Shown here one piece after another: positions 1 to 4,742 of a stretch of DNA of 5,657 nucleotides. This DNA is from an uncultured Collinsella sp. GTDB lineage: Bacteria; Actinomycetota; Coriobacteriia; Coriobacteriales; Coriobacteriaceae. The notes under the pieces were generated by a model. It did no database searches. It saw only the letters and a program-made list of their open reading frames with translations, and was not told where the DNA came from. The stretch's first letter is position 1; each line of letters opens with the position of its first letter. Location of the stretch: positions 1-5,657 of the forward strand of contig USNA01000077.1 of the NCBI GenBank assembly GCA_900555955.1, read 5' to 3'. The translations under genes and the position numbers were made by a program.

Positions 1-1060
1 TAGCGCCTGGGCCGATGCGCCCCACACGATTTTCGCCGCCAACGCTCATGGCAAGGCGCGCCCGGCGGCGCATGCGCTCATATGCCAAACCCGATGCAAC
101 GTCATACATACGGGCCATCATAGCTGTGCCGCCGTTTCCAAGAAGCAGGGAATAGTTCTTCGCATGCGCGTCCGGTGCGCCGATGATGGCGTTAAAGAAA
201 AGTATCTGCGTAAACAGATACAGGTTAAGTTGATGATGGCTCGTATTGACGAGGAGTTCCTGAATATCGCGTGCGGTCGGGCCGCCGTCTGCCGTGTACT
301 TTTGAGCGGGCATCACTCCAAGGGCCTGACAGAGGTCTTCTTGGTGTAGACGCATGATTGTCCCGTCTTTGACATTCACACGGTCATAGCGCTCAACAAT
401 GAGGGCGGGTTCGTCCTCAAATAAGCGATACTCAACGTTCGCCGTTGCGATACCCGCGCGCTGGGCGCTTTTCATGCAGACAAACTCATTAAGCGCTTCG
501 AGCTTAAATCCGATAACGCCATTTTTGAAAATATGCGTCGTGGGCGAGGAACCTACGCATTCGCACCAGCGACCGTCTATGAGTGCGAGTGCGAACTTGC
601 CCTGGTTGCCTCCAAGTGACCAACTTTCATCTAGACCCATCCACGATGCATCGCGGTCATCTCTGATCGACTTGAGACGGAGAGCAATTTCGTGGTCGTC
701 TATAGGGCGGTATTCGCCAGCGCGATGCAGGACGGCGTCGGCATCTTCTTCGGCACAAAACTGCACTCCGCCCGGACAGTCGAGTCCGATATGGCTGAGC
801 AACGCAACGGGATTGTTGGGCCTAACGTCGAATTCGGCGGCAATCGCTTTTCGTTGGTCCTCGCTGTCGGGTAGAAGGCCAAACAGGTACGGATTCATGA
901 CCTGTTGGCTGTATGTACGATTTGATACGGGTATGTTGATCGATAATGCTGGCCCGTCATAGTCATGATCGTAGGTAAAGCTGATAAGACCGTTCTCATC
1001 TTGCGTGAGCGTTCCCGCAGGTACGCCGCAAATAATGGTCCGAAGTGATGTTCTGGCCAT
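1..1060 (-). CDS. hipA: HipA-family Ser/Thr kinase toxin (C-terminus beyond window)
   Basis: Toxin kinase of a HipBA type II toxin-antitoxin module. E. coli HipA phosphorylates glutamyl-tRNA synthetase and causes growth arrest; the target here is unknown. The reading frame is open from ATG at 1060 to the window edge, giving 353 codons, so perhaps the last 60-90 residues of a typical ~440 aa protein are missing. The N-terminal HipA domain covers about residues 1-100 (LLPDSEDQR near 62-70, LLSHIGLDCPGG near 87-98). A loop reading SLGGNQGKFAL starts at Ser148, matching the E. coli Ser150 autophosphorylation loop. LHQEDLCQALG lies at 238-248. The catalytic motif GAPDAHAKN gives Asp297, and YDVASGL gives the metal-binding Asp320. 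Their 23-residue spacing equals that of E. coli Asp309 and Asp332. LAMSVGGENR at 336-345 is also family-typical. The kinase therefore looks intact as far as visible. The gene starts 3 nt after the hipB stop with only a weak GGGA ribosome site, so it is probably translated less than the antitoxin. Confidence 0.93.
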   Translation of the reverse strand, partial: MARTSLRTIICGVPAGTLTQDENGLISFTYDHDYDGPALSINIPVSNRTYSQQVMNPYLFGLLPDSEDQRKAIAAEFDVRPNNPVALLSHIGLDCPGGVQFCAEEDADAVLHRAGEYRPIDDHEIALRLKSIRDDRDASWMGLDESWSLGGNQGKFALALIDGRWCECVGSSPTTHIFKNGVIGFKLEALNEFVCMKSAQRAGIATANVEYRLFEDEPALIVERYDRVNVKDGTIMRLHQEDLCQALGVMPAQKYTADGGPTARDIQELLVNTSHHQLNLYLFTQILFFNAIIGAPDAHAKNYSLLLGNGGTAMMARMYDVASGLAYERMRRRARLAMSVGGENRVGRIGPGA

Positions 1061-1063
1061 TGG

Positions 1064-1534
1064 CTATTTCCCGTCAGGCTTTGGTTGGACAGATGCGTTT
1101 GCGGCAATCGAGACTCCGAGATTGGACATGGCGAAATCTGCGAAGGCTTTGTCGTAGAGTTCAGACGTAAAGGGGGCGTCTGCAAGAACCGGAATGGCGG
1201 CGCAGCAACGGTAGCTATGAGAGGGACGTTGAGCGCGATGGCGTCTGGGGGTGCTGCGAGTTTGCAGATCGGCATGCGGAACGTTGGCTGATTGCTCGTT
1301 ATTCGTTTTGACGATATCCCCTTGAGCGGCGAGCGCCAGTCCGAGAGCATTAAAGATCGCCAATAGCTTGTCGAGCCGAATGCCGGTGGCATCTCCCAGC
1401 TCGAGCGATGCGAGCAGGCGCTCCGAAACACCGGCTTTTTTAGCGAGGGTCGCACGGGTGATTCCCTGTGACTCGCGTGCCTGGCGCACGTAGATGCCAG
1501 CTTGGCGCGGCGTGGTGATGGGAAAGGTATCCAC
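1064..1534 (-). CDS. hipB: HipB-like XRE-family antitoxin with long C-terminal extension
   Basis: Antitoxin and probable autorepressor paired with the HipA kinase downstream. The start is GTG at 1534-1532, supported by AGGAG at 1545-1541 with a 6-nt spacer. The 156 aa product carries one XRE/Cro-type helix-turn-helix at about residues 13-66. Its helix 2 to recognition-helix stretch is TLAKKAGVSERLLASLELGD (29-48), followed by a DKLLAIFNALGLAL helix typical of HipB proteins. E. coli HipB is about 88 aa, so roughly 80 residues are extra here. Residues 80-112 are rich in Arg, His, Ser and Gln and look disordered. Residues 121-156 (FTSELYDKAFADFAMSNLG and onward) look partly helical and may contact or neutralise HipA. 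The stop precedes the hipA ATG by 3 nt, indicating one bicistronic mRNA. The domain and context make the antitoxin call firm; the role of the extension is unknown. Confidence 0.9.
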   Translation of the reverse strand: MDTFPITTPRQAGIYVRQARESQGITRATLAKKAGVSERLLASLELGDATGIRLDKLLAIFNALGLALAAQGDIVKTNNEQSANVPHADLQTRSTPRRHRAQRPSHSYRCCAAIPVLADAPFTSELYDKAFADFAMSNLGVSIAANASVQPKPDGK

Positions 1535-1540
1535 GGCAAT

Positions 1541-1545
1541 CTCCT
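1541..1545 (-). promoter_or_regulatory. Ribosome binding site deciding the hipB GTG start
   Basis: The minus strand reads TTAGGAG, then ATTGCC, then GTG. The good AGGAG match six bases before a GTG, with the HTH domain starting a few residues later, fixes the start. The 17-bp inverted repeat ends at the base adjoining TTAGGAG, so a longer mRNA would place a hairpin directly against this site. Confidence 0.75.
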
Positions 1546-1547
1546 AA

Positions 1548-1592
1548 CGTGCAGACTTTTGCATATCAGTATGACATGCAAAAGTCTGCACG
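1548..1592. repeat. Perfect 17-bp inverted repeat upstream of hipB
   Basis: The arm CGTGCAGACTTTTGCAT (1548-1564) is perfectly complementary in reverse to ATGCAAAAGTCTGCACG (1576-1592). The 11-bp centre (1565-1575) is itself partly symmetric (TCA/TGA), so the whole 45 bp is close to a palindrome centred on 1570. It contains operator dyads O1 and O2. As RNA it would form a strong hairpin, but no T-run follows on either strand, so I do not call it a terminator. Confidence 0.9.
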
Positions 1593-1596
1593 AAAA
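1568..1596 (-). promoter_or_regulatory. Possible hipBA promoter within the operators
   Basis: On the minus strand a CATACT -10-like hexamer (1573-1568) sits at the centre of the palindrome. A poor -35 candidate, TTTTCG (1596-1591), lies 17 bp upstream. Operator O2 would fill the spacer, O1 would cover the start site and O3 would lie just upstream of -35, so repressor binding would block polymerase. The hexamers are weak, and the call rests mainly on where they sit. Confidence 0.35.
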
Positions 1597-1659
1597 GGCC
1601 TTATGCAAAACTCTGCATGAGACTTCCACGTTGACGTTGAGCTTATGAGAGGCGTTTTT

Positions 1660-2238
1660 TTATATCGCGAGGATCCCCAGATGCTCAAGCAAGATCTTAA
1701 GTCCGATGAGGATGAGCACGACGCCGCCCACGATGGTGGCAGGCTTTTCGTAGCGCGCGCCAAAGGTATGGCCGATCGCCACGCCGGCGATGGAGAGGAT
1801 AAAGGTTGTGATGCCAATAAGCGATACAGCGGGCACGATGTCAACCGAGAGCGCCGCAAACGAGATGCCTACGGCCAGGGCGTCAATCGAGGTGGCAATG
1901 GCGAGAACCAGGTATTCTATCAGGTCAATCTTCTCGGCATTCTTGTTGTCGCTCTCGTCCTCGTCCTCGGTAAAGGCCTCCCACAGCATCTTGCCGCCGA
2001 TGAAGGCCAAAAGGATAAAGGCGATCCAATGGTCGATGGGCCCGATGATGCCCATGAATTGACTGCCGAGCGCCCATCCGATCACGGGCATGCCGGCCTG
2101 AAAGCCGCCAAAGAACAGGCCGAGCACCACGGCGACTTTAAGGTTGATCTTTTTCATGCCGAGACCCTTGCAGATGGAAACGGCAAAGGCGTCCATCGAA
2201 AGGCCAACGGCGAGCAACACGAGCTCTGCGAGTCCCAT
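1660..2238 (-). CDS. mntP: MntP-type manganese efflux pump
   Basis: Inner-membrane exporter that protects cells from excess Mn2+ (MntP family, formerly YebN/DUF204). The 192 aa length is close to the family's usual ~188. Six hydrophobic segments are visible at about residues 4-24, 34-56, 68-88, 108-130, 133-157 and 168-187. They form two related halves, each with a conserved Asp motif: LSMDAFAVSICKG (Asp16) and TSIDALAVGISFA (Asp119), which match the paired acidic transport residues of E. coli MntP. The loop between the halves is strikingly acidic (EDEDESD, 91-97). The ATG at 2238-2236 has a good site, GGGAG at 2250-2246, seven bases before it. The gene diverges from disA across 221 bp and is followed by hipBA on the same strand 125 bp later, with no obvious terminator between. 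Manganese efflux genes are often controlled by MntR or the yybP-ykoY riboswitch; neither is recognisable here. Confidence 0.93.
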   Translation of the reverse strand: MGLAELVLLAVGLSMDAFAVSICKGLGMKKINLKVAVVLGLFFGGFQAGMPVIGWALGSQFMGIIGPIDHWIAFILLAFIGGKMLWEAFTEDEDESDNKNAEKIDLIEYLVLAIATSIDALAVGISFAALSVDIVPAVSLIGITTFILSIAGVAIGHTFGARYEKPATIVGGVVLILIGLKILLEHLGILAI

Positions 2239-2284
2239 AGTCTGGCTCCCTCTCTGCGGGCGAGCCCGATTACGCGACTACTCC

Positions 2285-2370
2285 CTCATTTATATGAGAC
2301 CCGATGCTACCACATGAGCAGTCAAAGGAGCCCCGTCCCAAATGAGCTACCTAAACGGTGTTCGCTCATT
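2285..2370. repeat. Five ATGAG/CTCAT pentamers in 86 bp
   Basis: CTCAT at 2285-2289, ATGAG at 2294-2298, ATGAG at 2314-2318, ATGAG at 2342-2346 and CTCAT at 2365-2369. The first two form a small hairpin with a 4-base loop and the last two form the 7-bp stem. The third is unpaired and could swap partners. The cluster may be recurrent half-sites for a regulator or interchangeable RNA stems. Confidence 0.45.
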
Positions 2371-2383
2371 CTGTAAGCATCGG
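2301..2383 (-). promoter_or_regulatory. Candidate structured leader upstream of mntP (class unknown)
   Basis: CCGATGCT (2301-2308) pairs perfectly with AGCATCGG (2376-2383), closing an 83-base element. Inside it AATGAGC (2341-2347) pairs with GCTCATT (2364-2370), with a further ACC/GGT step (2349-2351 with 2357-2359). A stem enclosing a second hairpin plus unpaired conserved-looking bases is riboswitch-like. On the mntP strand the internal GGCTCC (2332-2327) is also complementary to GGAGCC over the mntP ribosome site (2249-2244), which would allow a sequestering alternative fold. The element ends about 62 nt before the mntP ATG. I cannot match it to yybP-ykoY or any other riboswitch I know. 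The symmetric sequences could equally be protein-binding sites, or act on the disA side. Confidence 0.35.
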
Positions 2384-2447
2384 ATTTCGTGGCTGCTGCG
2401 GGGACAAACCGTGAGAAACTATTTAGCGTTTATGGAGCGTATACGAT

Positions 2448-2452
2448 GGGAG
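2448..2452 (+). promoter_or_regulatory. Ribosome binding site deciding the disA TTG start
   Basis: GGGAG lies seven bases before TTG at 2460-2462. In this frame there is no ATG or GTG between the upstream stop at 2424-2426 and the TTG, and the protein then begins with a normal DisA N-terminus. The ATG codons at 2446 and 2455 are in another frame. Confidence 0.7.
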
Positions 2453-2459
2453 CGATGCC

Positions 2460-3527
2460 TTGGATAAGAACGAGCTGCAAAAGCGTATGGAACAGGCCAT
2501 CCGCCTGACGGCACCTGGTCAGCCGATCCGCACCGCCCTCGACATGATCATCGCCGGTCACCTGGGCGCCCTTATCTGCGTCGGCGACACCGAAAACGTG
2601 CTCGCTGCCGGTAACGACGGCTTCCCGCTCAACATTTCGTTCACTTCGAACCGTCTGTTCGAGCTCTCCAAGATGGACGGTGCCATCGTCATCGACGGCG
2701 ACCTCACCCAGATCCTGCGCGCCAACTTCCACCTCAATCCCGATCCCTCGCTTGCCACGAGCGAGACGGGCATGCGTCACCGCACCGCCGCTCGCATGTC
2801 GGTGCTCACCGATGCCATCGTGATCTCGGTCTCGGCCCGTCGTGCCGTCGTCAACGTGTACGTTCACGGCAAGAGCTACGAGATCCAGCCTGTCACCACC
2901 ATCATGAGCTCGGTCAACCAGCTCGTCGCCACGCTCCAGACTACCCGTCAGTCGCTCGATCGCTCCCTGCTGCGCCTGACGGCCCTCGAGCTCGATGACT
3001 ACGTTACGCTCGCCGACATTACCGGTATTTTCTCGAGCTTCGAGATCATGCAGCAGGCAAAGACCGAGCTTAAGGATTGCATTGTCAAGCTGGGCAACCA
3101 GGGCAAGCTCGTGCAGATGCAGCTCGAGCAGCTCGCTGGCTCCAGCATGGATACCGAATACGACCTGATGATCCGCGACTATGCGAGCGATTCCTCCGAG
3201 GCAAACGCCGAGAAGATTCGCGCCGAGCTTAGCCGCATGACGCCTAAGGACTTGTCCGACCCGCAGCATGTGGCGGCGGTTCTGGGTTACGACGACCTGG
3301 ACGAGGACTCCGTCATGACGCCGCTGGGCCTGCGCACGCTTTCGCGCGTGTCCGTCGTGCGCGACGGCGTGGCCGAGAAGATCGTCGACGAGTACGGCTC
3401 GCTGCAGGAACTTATGGACGACATCAGCGAGGATCCGGAGCGCTTGGGCGACTTTGGCGTCAACAACCCTGCCATTCTTGCGGACTCGCTGTACCGCATG
3501 AAGGGCACCAAACAGGGGAACGCATAA
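2460..3527 (+). CDS. disA: DNA integrity scanning protein DisA, diadenylate cyclase
   Basis: Condenses two ATP into the second messenger c-di-AMP and, in Bacillus, scans DNA and slows synthesis at branched or damaged structures. The 355 aa length matches the family (about 360). The N-terminal DAC domain covers roughly residues 1-145, with the catalytic DGA motif at 73-75 (KMDGAIVIDGD) and the RHR motif at 106-108 (ETGMRHRTAARMS). A helical linker follows at about 150-285, then a C-terminal helix-hairpin-helix region at 288-348 (GLRTLSRVSVVRDGVAEKIVDEYGS by position 290-314). The second hairpin reads FGVNNPAILADSL instead of the usual GIGxxRA pattern, so DNA contacts there may differ. It starts at TTG with GGGAG upstream. 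It is the first gene of a four-gene run, and its stop TAA shares one base with the ispD ATG. The usual partner radA is not in the window. Confidence 0.95.
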   Translation: MDKNELQKRMEQAIRLTAPGQPIRTALDMIIAGHLGALICVGDTENVLAAGNDGFPLNISFTSNRLFELSKMDGAIVIDGDLTQILRANFHLNPDPSLATSETGMRHRTAARMSVLTDAIVISVSARRAVVNVYVHGKSYEIQPVTTIMSSVNQLVATLQTTRQSLDRSLLRLTALELDDYVTLADITGIFSSFEIMQQAKTELKDCIVKLGNQGKLVQMQLEQLAGSSMDTEYDLMIRDYASDSSEANAEKIRAELSRMTPKDLSDPQHVAAVLGYDDLDEDSVMTPLGLRTLSRVSVVRDGVAEKIVDEYGSLQELMDDISEDPERLGDFGVNNPAILADSLYRMKGTKQGNA

Positions 3528-4255
3528 TGGCGCCCGTATGCGCCGTGGTCGTTGCCGGCGGCAGCGGCCAGCGCTTTGGAAATCCCGGCGGCAAGCAGCT
3601 CATTAACGTGGCGGGCCGTCCGCTCATGAGCTGGTCCATCCGCGCGTTCGATCGTAGCGACAAGGTCGGCCATATCGTCGTGGTTTGCCCTGCTGAGCGC
3701 CGTGCCGAGATGCGCCGCCTGGCCATCGACCCGTTTGACTATGACACGCCCATCAGCTTTGCCGATGCCGGCGATACTCGTCAGGATTCCACCCGCGCCG
3801 GCGTGCACGCGGTGCCGGCGGGGTTCGAATATGTCGCTATCCACGACGGCGCCCGTCCGCTCATTACCACCGAGGCTATCGACCACGCTATCGACGTGCT
3901 CGTGAACGACCGTGCTCTCGACGGTGTCGTGTGCGGTCAGCCCGCGATCGACACACTCAAGATCGTCGACGGCGATAATATCGTCGAGACGCCGCCGCGC
4001 GAACTCTACTGGGCAGCGCAGACGCCGCAGATCTTTAGCGTCGACGCTATGAAGCGCGCCCATGCCGCGGCGATTGCCGAGGACTTTATCGGTACCGACG
4101 ATTCATCGCTGGTTGAGCGCATGGGCGGGCGCGTCCGCTGTGTCCAGAGCCCGCGCGATAACCTTAAGGTGACGGTGCCCGAGGACCTGCGTCCCGTAAC
4201 CGCGATTCTGCTCGGTCGCATGGCCGAGGGAGAGGACCTTCCCCATGTTCAGTAA
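3527..4255 (+). CDS. ispD: 2-C-methyl-D-erythritol 4-phosphate cytidylyltransferase
   Basis: Cytosolic enzyme joining MEP to CTP to give CDP-ME and pyrophosphate, the third step of the MEP route to isopentenyl diphosphate. The 242 aa length is normal for a single-domain IspD. Nucleotide-loop motif AGGSGQRFG lies at 10-18 with Arg16 and Lys23, equivalent to the catalytic Arg20 and Lys27 of E. coli. DAGDTRQDSTRAG is at 80-92, HDGARP at 106-111, DTLKIVDGD at 142-150, QTPQIF at 165-170 and TDDSSLVE at 190-197. DNLKVTVPEDL at 211-221 supplies Lys214, matching E. coli Lys213. ATG at 3527-3529 overlaps the disA stop by one base, with AGGGGA within the end of disA as its ribosome site. The 3' end overlaps ispF by 11 nt. 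Confidence 0.96.
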   Translation: MAPVCAVVVAGGSGQRFGNPGGKQLINVAGRPLMSWSIRAFDRSDKVGHIVVVCPAERRAEMRRLAIDPFDYDTPISFADAGDTRQDSTRAGVHAVPAGFEYVAIHDGARPLITTEAIDHAIDVLVNDRALDGVVCGQPAIDTLKIVDGDNIVETPPRELYWAAQTPQIFSVDAMKRAHAAAIAEDFIGTDDSSLVERMGGRVRCVQSPRDNLKVTVPEDLRPVTAILLGRMAEGEDLPHVQ

Positions 4256-4739
4256 CCTGCGCATTGGCCATGGCTACGACGTCCACCGTCTGGTGGAGGG
4301 GCGTCGATGTATCATCGGCGGGGTCGACATTCCCTACGAGCGCGGCCTGCTGGGCCACTCGGATGCCGATGTGCTCGCGCACGCCTTGGCCGACGCCATT
4401 TTGGGCGCCTGCCGCGGGGGAGACATCGGCAAACTGTTCCCCGACACCGATCCTGCCTATGAGGGTGCCGATTCGATGGTGCTGCTTGCCCGTGTGATGG
4501 ACTATGCGCGCGAGCTGGGCTTTGAGTTTGTCGATGCCGACTGCACCATTGTCTGCCAGCAGCCCAAAATCACCCCGCACCGCGATGCCATGCGCGCCAA
4601 CCTTGCCCATGCTCTGGGCGTTGACATCGAAAACGTGGGCGTCGCCGCTACTACGACCGAAAAGCTCGGTTGGGAAGGCCAGGGCGAGGGGATCGGCGCC
4701 TGGGCCGTCTGCCTGCTACAGAAAACCGTTAAGGAGTAA
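4245..4739 (+). CDS. ispF: 2-C-methyl-D-erythritol 2,4-cyclodiphosphate synthase
   Basis: Converts CDP-ME 2-phosphate to the cyclic diphosphate MEcPP with release of CMP, the fifth MEP-pathway step; the family works as a homotrimer with a zinc ion at each active site. The 164 aa product is full length. Metal ligands are Asp12 and His14 in GHGYDVHR (8-15) and His46 in GLLGHSDADVLAHALADA (34-51). DIGKLFPDTDP (60-70) and AATTTEKLG (134-142) are the remaining signatures, the latter binding cytidine phosphate. The start ATG at 4245 lies 11 nt inside the end of ispD, preceded by GGGAGAGG, so translation is likely coupled. IspE, the intervening enzyme, is not in this window. Confidence 0.96.
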   Translation: MFSNLRIGHGYDVHRLVEGRRCIIGGVDIPYERGLLGHSDADVLAHALADAILGACRGGDIGKLFPDTDPAYEGADSMVLLARVMDYARELGFEFVDADCTIVCQQPKITPHRDAMRANLAHALGVDIENVGVAATTTEKLGWEGQGEGIGAWAVCLLQKTVKE

Positions 4740-4742
4740 CGA

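Larger units (their letters stand above)
1548..1617. promoter_or_regulatory. hipBA operator array of three TGCA-N6-TGCA dyads
   Basis: Three 14-bp sites share the form TGCA-N6-TGCA: O1 at 1550-1563 (TGCAGACTTTTGCA), O2 at 1577-1590 (TGCAAAAGTCTGCA) and O3 at 1604-1617 (TGCAAAACTCTGCA). O2 and O3 differ at one base, and O1 is the exact reverse complement of O2. Centres fall at 1556.5, 1583.5 and 1610.5, which is exactly 27 bp apart. HipB proteins are known to repress their own operons by binding several short dyads upstream of hipB (TATCC-N8-GGATA in E. coli). Position, dyad symmetry, copy number and even spacing all fit that role. HipB binding itself is inferred. Confidence 0.8.
2239..2459. 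other. Divergent mntP/disA intergenic region with nested inverted repeats
   Basis: No gene or tRNA is seen in these 221 bp. It must hold the promoters of mntP (minus) and disA (plus), but I found no convincing -35/-10 pair for either. The left two-thirds (2285-2383) is rich in inverted repeats described in the next entries. The right part (2384-2459) is plain sequence leading to the disA ribosome site. Confidence 0.6.

Noticed and set aside
399..962. 187 aa plus-strand open frame
   Set aside because: It is antisense to hipA, whose minus-strand frame has the family motifs; the 187 aa product resembles nothing I know.
1548..1592. Long inverted repeat as insertion-sequence ends or an attachment site
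   Set aside because: There is only an 11-bp centre with no transposase, and the third direct copy at fixed spacing fits repressor operators better.
895..1629. 244 aa minus-strand open frame spanning hipB
   Set aside because: It is an out-of-frame shadow that runs through the operators, has no ribosome site and lacks the HTH seen in the hipB frame.
1631..1661. Run of seven T on the plus strand after GAGAGGCG, terminator-like
   Set aside because: No stable GC-rich stem precedes it and no plus-strand gene lies upstream; on the minus strand it is an A-run.
2272..2287. Minus-strand GGGAGTAGTCGCG resembling the 5' loop of the yybP-ykoY manganese riboswitch
   Set aside because: It starts only about 50 nt before the mntP ATG, too little room for the aptamer, and the other conserved parts are not seen. 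Probably coincidence.
1645..2376. 243 aa plus-strand open frame
   Set aside because: It is antisense to mntP, whose own frame encodes six membrane segments and the paired Asp motifs.
2430..3269. 279 aa minus-strand open frame, with similar long ones at 3287-4063 and 4716-5591
   Set aside because: These lie opposite disA, ispD and cysS and are long because stops are rare on the reverse of GC-rich codons; no domain is recognisable.
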